A DNA stretch of 64,000 nt from Ahaetulla prasina (GCF_028640845.1 NC_080540.1:234519794-234583793), one strand, 5' to 3'. Shown: positions 22,450-32,515, counted from the first letter of the stretch. A program made the numbers and translations. The notes: generated by a model not told the origin, from the sequence alone.

Positions 22450-22710
22450 CATTTTTTTAAATTTGAATTTATATCTTGCCCTTCTCCGAAGACTCAGGGC
22501 GGCTTACATTGTGTTAAGCAATAGTCTTCATCCATTTGTATATTATATACAAAGTCAACTTTATTGCCCCCAACAGTCTGGGTCCTCATTTTACCTACCT
22601 TATAAAGGAGGGAAGGCTGAGTCAACCTTGGGCCTGGTGGGACTTGAACTTGCAGTAATTGCAAGCAGCTGTGTTAATAACAGACAGACTTAGTCTGTGG
22701 AGCCACCAGA
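22450..22710 (-). mobile_element. tRNA-derived SINE with L2-type 3' tail
   Basis: On the minus strand: tRNA-like head, the block shared with the (ATTGCT)n SINEs (GGTTGACTCAGCCTTCC), and an end that on the plus strand reads CCCTTCTCCGAAGACTCAGG. That end matches the 3' end of the L2-like LINE at 27216-31485. Copies lie at 37612-37880 and 59639-59898. Confidence 0.85.
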
Positions 22711-22971
22711 AGGCCCTTTATTACCATATGCATTTCTGCCAATTATGTGGAAGCTTCTTAAGGCATCACAGAAGACCTCCATACTTTCTCAGTTCCAGTA
22801 GGTCCTACAGTCTTTTTTGTCTTTTCATTTGAACCAAACAGATGCTCACGAAGTTATTCTTTCCATTTTGGGAAAAGGTGGAAAATTATTCGGTGCCAAA
22901 TCTTACCTCATAGCAGATGGGGTAAGGTAATGTGATCTAACTTTGCAAGCAACAATAATGAAAATAATTTA

Positions 22972-23196
22972 TTAAATGTATATGCTGCCTGATTCCCTGT
23001 GACTTTGGCTGGTTTGTCTCTTTGATTGGTGGTGAGGCTTAGCATTGTCATCTTGCAATACAATTTTCTTCTTCTGCCTCTGAGTTCTGCTTTTTAATAG
23101 TTCTTTCAGAGTTTTGATTATTGAAATGGAGTTCAGAGTGGTGCCAAGTTCAAGGAAATCCATATGAATAATGATATCTGCATCCACAAAAAACAA
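22972..23196 (-). pseudogene. Mariner transposase catalytic-core fragment
   Basis: A 74-codon frame with GTTLNSISIIKTLKELLK followed by VLQDDNAKPH, which corresponds to the mariner block around the second catalytic Asp (usually written LLHDNARPH). It runs out of frame after that block. The first catalytic Asp region lies on the far side of the L1 insertion (a degenerate TTDET at about plus 24740) and the frame there is broken. Non-functional. Confidence 0.7.
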
Positions 23197-23443
23197 TGAT
23201 TTTCCCTGATTTTCTTTTTTTAAAAATATTTTTTATTAAACAGTTTGTCTTTAAAAACAGCACAAAAAAGATCACACACATATATAAAACAAACAAAACA
23301 CGTCAAAACATAACGTATTGAACATTACATACCCTCAATGGTAATTTTACAGGATTCTTTATTGACATACGTATTTTGCTTTTGTAGTTCTCTATTCTAT
23401 CATTTCTATTTACTTCTCAATAGTATTATAATCACATTACTCC

Positions 23444-23444
<1 letters not shown>

Positions 23445-23470
<26 letters not shown>
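23445..23470. repeat. (TA)n
   Basis: Short TA run at the left edge of the Penelope-like insert. Confidence 0.95.
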
Positions 23471-23474
<4 letters not shown>

Positions 23475-23860
23475 ATCTTTGGTTATTCGGGTTTTCTCCC
23501 GCGTAAAATTGGAAGTGTCTTGGCGACGTTTCGACGAAGTCTCATTCGTCATCTTCAGGCTTCAGCTTCGTGCTTCTGGGAGCAATGTGTGATCGCAGCT
23601 GTTTCTTCCTTTTAACTGCTAGTGGGGGTTTGAACTGATTGGGTGGGAGCTTGGCTGTGCTCTGATTGGATGGGGTTTTTTCTGTGCTCTGATTGGCTGG
23701 GGGTGTGTCCTGTGTTGGTGGGGGCTTGGTTGTGCTCAGTCTAGTCTGTGCTGCAGGGGGATTTGAGCTGGTGAACTGCATAGCTGTTGTTTGGCTTTGT
23801 GGTCGTGCTACATCTTCATGGTGGGTGTCAGTCTGCTGCATGAATGGATTGGAGGGGTTT
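23471..23860 (-). mobile_element. Penelope-like element terminal fragment
   Basis: On the minus strand: about 270 bp of C/A-rich sequence with repeated CCAATCAGAGCACAG units, open as a 99-codon Pro/Thr/Gln-rich frame (23542-23841), then a hairpin core (23525-23558) and a terminal block TTACGCGGGAGAAAACCCGA ending next to (TA)n. The hairpin next to a terminal repeat suggests the Penelope-like class, whose terminal repeats are known to carry hammerhead motifs. No RT or GIY-YIG domain is present. Confidence 0.55.
23525..23558 (-). ncRNA. Hammerhead-like hairpin, copy 1
   Basis: Minus strand: CTGAAGA box, one spacer base (T), 6-bp stem GACGAA/TTCGTC around a 6-base loop, GAAA box, then CGTC. These are the conserved elements of a hammerhead core (CUGANGA, stem II, GAAA, NUH). 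The spacer base between CTGAAGA and the stem is not canonical, and stem I has only about two convincing pairs. Confidence 0.5.
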
Positions 23861-23871
23861 GAAATGGCTAA

Positions 23872-23955
23872 TATATATATATATATATAAATATATATAT
23901 AAATGGCTAATATATAAATATATATATATATATTTATATATATATGTATATATAT
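23872..23955. repeat. (TA)n-rich tract
   Basis: TA repeats interrupted by AAATGGCTAA and by scattered single-base changes. Confidence 0.92.
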
Positions 23956-24009
23956 GTAGGTCTTTGGTTATTCGGGTTTTCTCCCGCGTAAAATTGGAAG
24001 TGTCTTGGC

Positions 24010-24043
24010 GATGTTTCGACGAAGTCTCATTCGTCATCTTCAG
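24010..24043 (-). ncRNA. Hammerhead-like hairpin, copy 2 (unit A left arm)
   Basis: CTGAAGA, spacer T, stem GACGAA/TTCGTC, GAAAC, then ATC. The GTC of copy 1 is ATC here, which still fits an NUH cleavage triplet. Confidence 0.5.
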
Positions 24044-24082
24044 GCTTCAACCGTGCTTCTGGGAGCAATTGCTCCCAGAAGC

Positions 24083-24113
24083 CTGAAGATGACGAATGGT
24101 TTCGTCAAACGTC
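24083..24113 (+). ncRNA. Hammerhead-like hairpin, copy 3 (degenerate)
   Basis: CTGAAGA and the GACGAA stem strand are kept, but the loop is shortened and the GAAA box reads CAAA, so a hammerhead core would be inactive. Confidence 0.4.
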
Positions 24114-24189
24114 GCCAAGACACTTCCAATTTTACGCGGAGCCCGAATAACCAAAGACCTACATACAAACACCAGCGAAACCTCAGAAA

Positions 24190-24298
<109 letters not shown>

Positions 24299-24336
24299 TC
24301 GGGTCTTTTTCTGTGTAAGGTTGAGAGTATCTTGGT

Positions 24337-24370
24337 GACGTTTCGATGAGGTCTCACTCATCATCTTCAG
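24337..24370 (-). ncRNA. Hammerhead-like hairpin, copy 4 (unit B left arm)
   Basis: CTGAAGA, spacer T, stem GATGAG/CTCATC, GAAAC, GTC. Compared with copies 1-2, two stem pairs are swapped on both sides (C-G to T-A and A-T to G-C), so pairing is kept. Confidence 0.55.
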
Positions 24371-24417
24371 GCAGGTGTCTTCGGCTTCATGCTTCTCGAG
24401 CTCTTGAAGACACCAGC

Positions 24418-24451
24418 CTGAAGATGATGAGTCGGACCTCATCAAAACATC
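24418..24451 (+). ncRNA. Hammerhead-like hairpin, copy 5 (degenerate)
   Basis: CTGAAGA and stem GATGAG/CTCATC are preserved, but the GAAA box reads AAAA, and the loop has one substitution relative to copy 4. Confidence 0.4.
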
Positions 24452-24503
24452 GCCAAGATACTCTCAACCTTACACGGAAAAAGACCCGAAAATGCCAAGA
24501 CCT

Positions 24504-24506
<3 letters not shown>

Positions 24507-24549
<43 letters not shown>
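24507..24549. repeat. (CA)n microsatellite
   Basis: About 21 CA units, joined to the right terminal block of unit B. Confidence 0.95.
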
Positions 24550-24551
<2 letters not shown>

Positions 24552-26087
24552 ACGTTATAATATTCATTGTTCTTATCTACACATTTATATTCGTTTATAT
24601 TTACATCTCTTTATTTAATGTTGTTCAACATTATTTAAATTTGTTTAATGATTTTTCCTGATTTTCTTTTTCCCTAGGTAAAGCTTTGTGATGCAATTTT
24701 ATGAATTTACGGTTTGTTTCTGAGTCATAAAGGATCTGATGTTTCATCAGTTGTTATGGTGCTGTAAAGGAGTTACCTTCATTCTTGAAGTGTGACAAGG
24801 ATTGTTGGCAAATTTGAACACTTAAGGCTTTGATCTCTGCCATCAGTATACATGAAACCCATCTTGCACAACCTTCTCATATTGAAGAACATCAGTAATG
24901 TGACCCACACATTCCTGTGAAATGCCAAGCATGAGAGCAATTTCTCTTTGAGAGATCTTCCAATTGTCTTTACAGTTCATCAAATCTTCTCATGTGAAAC
25001 TCATTGGCTGCTATCACAGATTATCCATTTCATTCTTGGTCACACAAATCAATTCTTTACAGTTCACTGTGTGGCTATATATAACAACATGCAGTACTAA
25101 CAGCAACATAGTCATCACCATAAACAACTTATACTTGGTAGTGAATTTCAATTGGAAGGTCTCCTTCAGCTATAAAAATAAAAAAAGATCATGATGCATT
25201 GCTTAAAGTGCATTGATGAGAAATCACTTCAGGTTGCATTTCACAAACAATGCCAACACAACCATTTTTCACGGCATCTTCCTGCTGACTGCAATGAAAG
25301 AACAGCTGCTAAGAACACGTAAGAGTTTCTAGGACGTCGGTGCTGCCATCTCCTGGCAATTTATAACATTGGAGGCATTATTCTTAATTCAATTCTCTTT
25401 TTTTTTTTTATTGAAAAAGTTTTACAAAAAAAATTTCCCCCTACATCCCCCCTCCCCCCAACCCTAACCTTCCCCTCCCTCATCCCTCCTTCCCCATCCC
25501 CTCCCCCCCCGACTTCCCAGAGCAAATACAGGGTATCGTATCTAACAATCATAAACTAAAATATGTTAATTAACATTAACTCCCATCCCTCTTCTTGAAC
25601 CTCAACTCCCCTTTTCCATAAAAAAAGAAGAAAAAGGAAAATATTAATACTAATACAATTACCTTCTATTGATTTAAAAGCTATTTAGTATTTTATTTCA
25701 ATCTCCATTATATATATCTTTCAAAAATAATCTTTCAAATATGCTGATAATTCTACCTTCTCATCTAAGTCCATTAAGTTTAAAGTCCAATCTTCTGTAA
25801 TAAACAGTATCCCGTCTTCCAACGTTGTAATATCAAAAATTATTCCTCAGTATACCTTATAATTGATCATATTTGTATATCTATCATACATAATAAAAAA
25901 CTTCATCTTTCATATAAATTTAACATTTACCTCATATTCTTCCCCATATTCCCCATACCATAAATTTCTAAACAATTTACACCCCATTTATCATACAATA
26001 CATAACTTCTTTCTACTTTTTATATTCAGAAATATCGCTTATAATTTACCCTATCCCATGAAAGGAAAGTCTTTTCATTTGAAAATA

Positions 26088-27180
26088 TTACTTCTTTACT
26101 CCTTGCTGTTTACGTTTAGTAGTTACAATCATACTTTGATCCTTCCCTACGGCTTTCTGTGTTTCTTCTCCCAAATTTACAGCCCCAATTTTAGGTTGTA
26201 TTTGCTTTGCTTCCTTTTCCCCTTTTTTAAGCATTCCCACCTCTCCTTTCATTTTAACTTCTAACAATGGCAAACTTCCAACCTTCAATACTTTAGTATA
26301 AAAATCTCTTGCTTTAAAAACTGTATTAAGACAATATCTCCCTCCCTTATAGTTTACTGTTAATCCAGCTGATACATTCCATCTATACTGTATCTGGAGA
26401 TTTCTAAACTGATCCACCAAAAAAGCATATTCTTTTCTATTTCTTAACATTTTAGGAGGAATTTCTTTCAATACCAATACCTCTTGTCCCAATATTTGAA
26501 TTTTATTTTTATAAGAAACTTGTGAAATTTCATTCCTAATCTTCCTAGATGTAAAATAAATTACTACATCTCTTGGCAAATGTCTCTGCTTTGTAACCCA
26601 TGAATTAACATGGGTTGCATATATTTTTTTCCAATTTGGATTTCAAAGTCCACTGGTTTCTGTCCAATCAGCTGTGCAAAAGCCTCTGAAAAAACTTTTT
26701 TAAGTCCTCTCGTTTATTTTCTTTCAAACCTCTTACTTTCAATGCAGATTCCATAACTCTGTATTGCAATAAAACCCGCTCTTCTTCTGCTCTCTCCACC
26801 TTGATCTGGAGCACCTCTGTTTTGTTTTTTAAGTCCAAATTAACTTGATTAATTTCTTCAACTCTATCATCCAACTGCTTTATATTCTCCGCCTTGATCT
26901 GAAACTCCTCTATTTTGCTTTTTAAATTCGAATTAACTTGATCCATCTCTTCCACTTTTTCATCCAATTGTTTTGTATATTCAAACAGAGTCTTAAATGC
27001 TGCCACCACTTCTTCTCTTATCTCTTCATCCTCAGCTGCAACAAAGTCTTTAATTTTCAATATCTTCTCCTCAATTTCCTTAATTTTTTTATCCCGAACA
27101 GAAATTTGAGTCTTCAGAAATTTCTTCAGCTCCTCTTGTAATTTATGTAATTGAACTAACGGCGCTCCAACTTCCTTGAA
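26088..27180 (-). pseudogene. L1 ORF1p-like RNA-binding protein, frameshifted
   Basis: L1 ORF1p is a trimeric coiled-coil nucleic-acid chaperone. The N-terminal part (27180-26668, open from upstream of the Met at 27060) is a heptad-rich coiled coil with two related repeats (KQLDEKVEEMDQVN, KQLDDRVEEINQVN), then KVRGLKENKRED, the conserved entry to the RRM domain. The C-terminal frame 26579-26088 carries VIYFTSRKIRNEISQ, LGQEVLVLKEIPPKMLRNRK, FRNLQIQYRWNVSAGLTV and LNTVFKARDFYTKVLK, the ORF1p C-terminal domain. One frame change and a stop fall between them (26580-26667). The C-terminal frame then adds a Lys-rich tail beyond the usual end of the domain. Confidence 0.85.
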
Positions 27181-27934
27181 AACATCAGGCTGTATTTGTA
27201 CAGAAGCCTTCTTACTTTAAGTGGGGGAGTGGCATGGAGGTGAAGGGCTGTGAAGGGCCCCCTGTGGCCCCTGCCCGAGACTGCCTCCCAGTTGTTTGTC
27301 CTGCTCTTTGCCGCGGTTAACATCAGCGGCAGTTTACATCGTGCCGGCCCTCTGGTGGTGTTTGGTCAGGTTCCTCGGACAGGCCTGCCCGGTGGAGGGG
27401 GCAGACCTTGGATTGGACCTGGACCTTGAGGAGGGAGTGGCCGGCCTGAGAGGCCTGGACTATCCTGGTAGGATAGGAGTGGGGGGGGCGTTGAGGTTTC
27501 CTGGCCTATTAGGCCCACTCTTCTTGGGATTACAATTGGTGTTTTACCATCCTCAACACCTTACCATCTGTAATCTGCATTGTCATCTGCACTTTATGCA
27601 TTTATGCATTTTATGGCCGGTACATTATGGCCGTGGAAGAAGACTGGAGACCGATCTGTGATCTACAGGGAGTTCTATTTTTATTCTTATTTCTGGACGT
27701 AACTTTCTGGACGTGTTTACTTGGAAACATCTAATTGGAAACATCTGTGGACACCGCTGTTAGGGAGAGTAATACCACCTCCCCCAGGTCATGGACTTTA
27801 GGACTGAGCTCTGGGCAGAGCAGTAGTACCTTTGTCATCATGGACTTTGCTCTGCCTATGTTCCAGCCTTCGTCATCTTTAAGCCAGCCACCATTTGATC
27901 ATCATTAGTCAATGGGTGTCCATTTGATTTTGGC

Positions 27935-28462
27935 ATGACATTTGACCACTCCGGACAGCATCGCCTCTCGTCGGCCTCTATCCTCTATTTATGCACTTTA
28001 TTTATGCGATATTCAGCACTTGAACTCTTGCGCCTGCGAGGTGCCCCCGCCTCGCAGGAATGGCCCGCCGCACTATCAAGGGCCGGCCTCAATGACGGGT
28101 CTTGGGACCCACAGAGGTGGCATGCGAAAAAAAAGAGCCTTTGGGGGTTTTTAGATAGGGTTTTAAGGGGAGGGAGGGTTAGGGCGGGCGTCGGGGGTAG
28201 CCCGTCGGGTGGGGAGCCAGTCCCTGCGCGTGCTCGTGACGGTTTTTTAACGGGTTCGGAGGTTAGGGGGGGAGATTACGTTCCTGTTGGTGAGGGTGGT
28301 TCGATTTGCACGGTAAGTGGGAGGGGCAGATATGGCGGAAGGGGGGGATCATATCGTCCTAGGGGGGCGCGCGCTCGATGTTTGCAGGCGATCGCGCCCG
28401 ATCCTCGTCCTTTTCCCGTTCCCCGGATGGTCAAGACCCTCAGAGCCTGGGCCTTCGGCTGA
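27935..28462 (+). CDS. Candidate N-terminal frame of the L2-like LINE
   Basis: A 175-codon frame in the leader, Gly/Arg-rich in its second half ([20 protein letters not shown], then [16 protein letters not shown]), ending just where the endonuclease reading begins. It could be an RNA-binding leader or simply a GC-rich open frame. No domain is recognised. Confidence 0.3.
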   Translation: MTFDHSGQHRLSSASILYLCTLFMRYSALELLRLRGAPASQEWPAALSRAGLNDGSWDPQRWHAKKKSLWGFLDRVLRGGRVRAGVGGSPSGGEPVPARARDGFLTGSEVRGGDYVPVGEGGSICTVSGRGRYGGRGGSYRPRGARARCLQAIAPDPRPFPVPRMVKTLRAWAFG

Positions 28463-29180
28463 TGTTATGCAACGCACGGTCCGTAGTCAATAAGGCCCCC
28501 CTAATCTACGATCTTATTCAGGGGGGCGCTGCGGACCTTATAGGCGCACGGAAACCTGGCTGGGCACGGAAGGGGAGTGCCCTTGTCGAGATGTGCCCGC
28601 CGGGCTTCGTGCATTCCATCAGCCGAGGGCTCAGGGTAGGGGTGGGGTGGCGGTTGTGATTAGAGAGAGTCTAGAGCCGAGGAGACCACTGTACCTCAGA
28701 TTGCCGGGTGTGAATCCTCCTTGTGAGATGGGGCCATAGGTGTCAGATGGGTTTGCTGATCACGTACCTGGCTCCTTGCTGCGTGTCAGCTGCCCTGCCC
28801 GAGCTCCTGGAGGTGCTGGCTGGAGTGGCAGTTGAGACCCCAGACTTTTAGTCATGGGGATTTTAACTTGCCATCTTCCGGCTCGTCATCAACGGCAGCT
28901 CGGGAGTTCATGGCCTCCATGACGGCCTTGGACCTGACCCAAGTAGTTGATGGCCCTACTCACATCGGGGTGGCACTCTGGACTTGGTTTTGTCTCTGGT
29001 CAGTGGTTGAGAGATCTGGACTTAAAGGAAATAGTCATTGAACCTTTGTCATGGTCAGATCACTCTTCTTCGCCTGGACTTTCTGACCGCCATTCACCAC
29101 CGCAGGGAGACGGAGCCGATCGTTGGTTCCGTCCCAGGCGCCTGATGGACCCGGAGGGTTCGGACGGAGCTTGGGCCATT
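28378..29180 (+). pseudogene. APE-type endonuclease segments of the L2-like ORF2
   Basis: The frame 28378-28659 includes [20 protein letters not shown], the N-terminal block with the conserved Asn, and a degenerate stretch where the catalytic TETWL-like Glu is expected (ARKPGWA here, so the Glu is lost). The frame 28832-29041 includes SHGDFNLPSS, the GDFN block with its catalytic Asp/Asn, and PTHIGVALWTW, where the consensus continues THxxGHTLDLV. A third phase gives SWSDHSS, the terminal SDH motif. At least two frameshifts separate the pieces. Confidence 0.8.
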
Positions 29181-29262
29181 TCCTGACGGTCTGGCTCACG
29201 GCTCGGCTGAGGAACTTGTTGCGGCCTGGGAACGGGCCGCGGCGGGGGCCTTAGACCGTGTC

Positions 29263-30648
29263 GTGCCTTTGCGGCCTCTGACCCGGCGCAGGTCCCAACC
29301 GGCTCCTTGGTTCTCCGAGGAGTTGAGGGGGATGAAGCGCCGGAGAAGACGCCTAGAGAGTTCCTGGAGGTCTAGCCGTTCGGAGGCTGATCGGACACTA
29401 GTGAAGTCCTATACTAGGGCTTACCTAGTGGCAATGAGGGAAGCGAGGCGTAGCTACGCCTCCTCCCTCATTGCATCGGCAGATAACCGCCCAGCCGCCC
29501 TGTTTCGGGTGACTCGCTCCCTTTTACATCAGGGGGAGCGGGATGACCCGTTGCAGGGACGTGCTGAGGAGTTTAACGGTTATCTATACGATAAAATCGT
29601 TCAGCTTCGGGAGGGTCTAGATCAAGATTGCAGTGACGCGGGTGAGACGGCTGAGGGTGGTCTTGGGGATACTTTATGGGATGAGTTTGACCCTGTCGCT
29701 CCCGAGGACATGGACAGGTTGCTGGGGAGGTTGAATGCCACCACATGTTTACTGGACCCGTGCCCCTCCTGGCTGGTACTGGCCACTCAGGAGGTGACAC
29801 GAGGCTGGCTCCAGGCTATTATGAGCGCTTCCTTGGTGGAGGGAGTCTTTCCGACCGCCTTGAAAAAGGCGGTGGTGAGACCCCTCCTCAAGAAGCCTTC
29901 CCTGGACCCGGCTGTTTTAGGTAATTATCGTCCGGTCTCCAACCTTCCCTTCGTGGCGAAGGTTGTAGAGAGTATGGTGGCATATCAGTTTCCCTTGCAC
30001 CTGGATGAAACTGTCTATCTAGACCCGTTCCAGTCCGGCTTCCGGCCCGGTTACAGCACTGAGACGGCTTTGGTCGCGTTGGTGGATGATCTCTGGAGGG
30101 CCAGGGATAGGGGATGCTCCTCTGCCCTGGTCCTATTAGACCTCTCAGCGGCTTTTGATACCATCGACCATGGTATCCTGCTGCGCCGGTTGGAGGGATT
30201 GGGAGTGGGAGGCACCGTTTATCGGTGGTTCTCCTCCTATCTCTCCGATCGGCCGCAGACGGTGTTGACAGGGGGGCAGAGGTCGGCTCCGAGACACCTC
30301 ACTTGTGGGGTGCCGCAGGGGTCGATCCTCTCGCCCCTTCTGTTCAACATCTATATGAAGCCGCTGGGTGAGATCATCAGTGGCTTCGGTGTGAGGTACC
30401 AGCTGTACGCTGATGACACCCAGCTGTACTTTTCCACACCGGGCCACCCCAACGGCTATCAAGTGTTGTCCCGGTGCTTGGAAGCCGTCGGGTCTGGATG
30501 GGGAGAAACAGGCTCAGGCTCAATCCCTCCAAGACAGAGTGGCTGTGGATGCGGCATCTCGGTACAGTCAGCTGAGTCCTCAGCTGACTGTCGGCGAGTC
30601 ATTGGCCCCGATGGAACGGGTGCGCAACTTGGGCGTCCTCCTGGATGA
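29263..30648 (+). CDS. L2-like reverse transcriptase, long open frame
   Basis: 461 codons. The linker is followed by the RT domain: VVRPLLKKPSLD and NYRPVSNLPFVAKVVESMVA (blocks 0-1), DPFQSGFRPGYSTETALVAL (block 2), LVLLDLSAAFDTIDHGILLR (first catalytic Asp), GVPQGSILSPLLFNIYMKPL and YADDTQLYFS (catalytic YADD), all intact. After about 30490 the phase shifts and the last ~50 codons are not RT-like; the true continuation is in the next frame (VRNLGVLLDERLSFEDHLTA). The Met used as the start lies inside the ORF2 polyprotein and is not a real start. Confidence 0.85.
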   Translation: MPLRPLTRRRSQPAPWFSEELRGMKRRRRRLESSWRSSRSEADRTLVKSYTRAYLVAMREARRSYASSLIASADNRPAALFRVTRSLLHQGERDDPLQGRAEEFNGYLYDKIVQLREGLDQDCSDAGETAEGGLGDTLWDEFDPVAPEDMDRLLGRLNATTCLLDPCPSWLVLATQEVTRGWLQAIMSASLVEGVFPTALKKAVVRPLLKKPSLDPAVLGNYRPVSNLPFVAKVVESMVAYQFPLHLDETVYLDPFQSGFRPGYSTETALVALVDDLWRARDRGCSSALVLLDLSAAFDTIDHGILLRRLEGLGVGGTVYRWFSSYLSDRPQTVLTGGQRSAPRHLTCGVPQGSILSPLLFNIYMKPLGEIISGFGVRYQLYADDTQLYFSTPGHPNGYQVLSRCLEAVGSGWGETGSGSIPPRQSGCGCGISVQSAESSADCRRVIGPDGTGAQLGRPPG

Positions 30649-30861
30649 GCGGCTGTCTTTTGAAGATCACTTGACGGCCGTCTCCAGGAGAGCTTTTACC
30701 AGGTTCGCCTGGTGCGCCAGTTGCGCCTTTCTGAACCGGGATGCCCTGTGCACGGTCACTCACGCCTCGTGACGTCTCGCCTGGATTACTGCAATGCTCT
30801 CTACATGGGGCTCCCTTGAAGAGCATCCGAGGCTTCAGTTAGTCAGAATGCAGCTGCGCGG

Positions 30862-31239
30862 GTGATAGAGGAGCCCTCGTGGCTCCGTGTGACACCTATC
30901 CTGCGCAGACTGCACTGGCTGCCTGTGGCCTTCCGGGTGCGCTTCAAGGTTCTGGTGAACATCTTCAAAGCGCTCCATGGCATAGGGCCGGGTTACTTAC
31001 GGGACCGCCTACTGCTACCGGATACCTCTCACCGTCCCGTGCGCTCTCACAGAGAGGGACTCCTCAGGGTGCCGTCAGCGAAACAGTGTCGTCTGGCGAC
31101 ACCCAGGGGAAGGGCCTTCTCTGTGGGGGCTCCCGCCCTCTGGAACGAACTCCCCCCAGGACTTCGTCAACTTCCGGGCCTCCGAACCTTCCGTCGCGAG
31201 CTTAAAACTTATTTGTTCATCTGCGCAGGACTGGATTAG
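30862..31239 (+). pseudogene. L2-like ORF2 C-terminal domain
   Basis: The frame contains LRRLHWLPVAFRVRFKVLV, IFKALHGIGPGYLRDRLL, GRAFSVGAPALWNELPPGLR and FRRELKTYLF, the typical C-terminal block of L2-group ORF2. It is separated from the RT frame by frameshifts near 30490 and 30775. The stop at 31237-31239 probably is the natural ORF2 end. Confidence 0.88.
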
Positions 31240-31489
31240 TTTTTAAAATTCGTGGGTTTTTAAGGGGTTTTAAATGGGTTTTGAATGGGTTTTTAATGGG
31301 TTTTATTATTTGCTAAATTTTAATTGCGGCCAATTTGAATAAGTTTTTTAGTGGTATTTTAATAGTATTTATTTTGTAATAGTACTGTCATTTTATCTGG
31401 CTGTAAACCGCCCTGAGTCCCTCGGGAGAAGGGCGGTATAAAAATTTAAATAATAAATAAAATAAATAAAATAAATAATTTTATAATTT

Positions 31490-32110
31490 GGAACAAAGTC
31501 AAAGTCTTTTCGTAAACACAGTATTTAAGTTAAATAAGTCAGTTGTATAATCCTTCCAGCTTTCACTTTATAGTTTCTTCATATAAACGTAAAATCCAGC
31601 AAGTTTAAGCAAAGTTATAAACTGTAACAGTGTTAATAAACACCTTTGACTTTCACTTTCATGGCCATTATACTCAGACACTATTTCCTTTCTTCTCAAA
31701 AGGAATCCACACATGGGGTTGCGGTCTGGTACTTACATCTACCTTGCCTCCAGACATTACTCTGTCTGGTTAAGTCAAAAATCCATTTAAACTCAGTATT
31801 GATTACAGATGTGGTCACGGCGTTTTGCTCTGCCAAAAAAGACAGAGGTGTCCTGGATCCGGAGCTCTTCAGGTTCCCAAGGGAGCTCTCCCCTTCAAGC
31901 CTCCAGGATCATTCCTGGTGCTTTTGGGGGAGCTCTACCTCTACCCGAGGTAGAGGTCACCTTTCCCTCTTCACCCGGTGGAAAGGTTTCCAAGCCACTA
32001 GACAGCTGATTTTCGCTGTCTTAGCGGATCTACGCGATCCAGGGCTGGCGGTCTAAAAAGACTGTCCTCAACGACCAGTGGAGCCACAGGAGGTCATTCA
32101 ATTCTCATTT
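31490..32110 (-). promoter_or_regulatory. Putative 5' UTR/promoter region of the L1-type element
   Basis: Non-coding sequence that continues the minus-strand element beyond the L2-like insertion. It has a GC-richer distal part (GATCGCGTAGATCC, CTACCTCGGGTAGAGGTAG on the minus strand). The assignment rests on position relative to ORF1, not on a recognised motif. Confidence 0.4.
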
Positions 32111-32152
32111 TAAAAAAAATCCTTTTTAGCTTTCAGCTTTCAACCCCACCAT

Positions 32153-32511
32153 CAGTGGTGGGATTCAAAATTTTTTACTACTGGTTCTGTGGGCATGGCT
32201 TGGTGGGCATGGCAGGGAAGGATACTGCAAAATCCCATTCCCTCCCCACTCCTGGGGGAAGGATATTGCAAAATCTCCATTCCCTCCCCACTCCTGGGGA
32301 AGGTTATTGCAAAACCCCATTCCTTCCCCACCCCACTAACCTGCTTTCCGGCTCCATTCTTCTGATTCATTCATTCAGCTGGGACTTGGAAGGCAGCAAA
32401 TAGATGGGTACGGGGCCAGCCAGAGGTGGTATTTGCCGGTTCTCCGAACTACTCAAAATTTCAGCTACCAATTCACCAGAACTGGTGAGAACCAGCTGAA
32501 TACCACCTTTG
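32153..32511. mobile_element. hAT-type MITE(s), composite
   Basis: The left end CAGTGGTGGGATTCAAAAT has no matching right end. The right part (32422-32511) has its own inverted ends CAGAGGTGGTATT / AATACCACCTTTG. Between them lie three tandem, imperfect copies of a block starting GATATTGCAAAATCTCCATT or similar. No clean 8-bp TSD was found. Confidence 0.6.
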
Positions 32512-32515
32512 AGTC

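Larger units (their letters stand above)
23957..24165. repeat. Inverted pair of Penelope-like termini (unit A)
   Basis: Left arm 23957-24068 and right arm 24069-24165 are inverted copies that meet at CTGGGAGCAATTGCTCCCAG. Each arm carries the hairpin core (24010-24043 minus; 24083-24113 plus) and the terminal block ending GACCTACATA. The right arm has lost several bases, including the G of the GAAA box. Confidence 0.85.
27216..31485 (+). mobile_element. Nearly full-length L2-like LINE (about 4.3 kb)
   Basis: A GC-rich block in AT-rich surroundings: a 5' leader from GTGGGGGAGTGGCATGGAGG, an N-terminal frame, APE-type endonuclease segments (28440-29180), RT (29263-30648), ORF2 C-terminus (30862-31239) and a 3' UTR ending GTAAACCGCCCTGAGTCCC and GGGCGGTATAAAAA, then an (AAATA)n tail. 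Few lesions and high GC suggest a comparatively young copy. The TSD could not be defined. Confidence 0.85.
25390..32110 (-). mobile_element. L1-type element with ORF1 but no ORF2 (HAL1-like), split by an L2-like LINE
   Basis: On the minus strand, in order: a putative 5' UTR (31490-32110), ORF1 (27180-26088), about 650 bp of non-coding, C-poor 3' sequence with a G-rich block (plus-strand C-rich, 25435-25512) and a tail at the poly-T around 25396-25409. No ORF2 motif is visible between the ORF1 stop and the tail. ORF1-only L1 relatives (half-L1) are known in mammals. The L2-like LINE at 27216-31485 interrupts it just upstream of ORF1. Confidence 0.6.

Noticed and set aside
24660..24690. Splice acceptor-like TTTTTCCCTAG|GTAAAG
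   Set aside because: It lies in the TSD of an L1 insertion within a dead mariner, with no open exon beside it.
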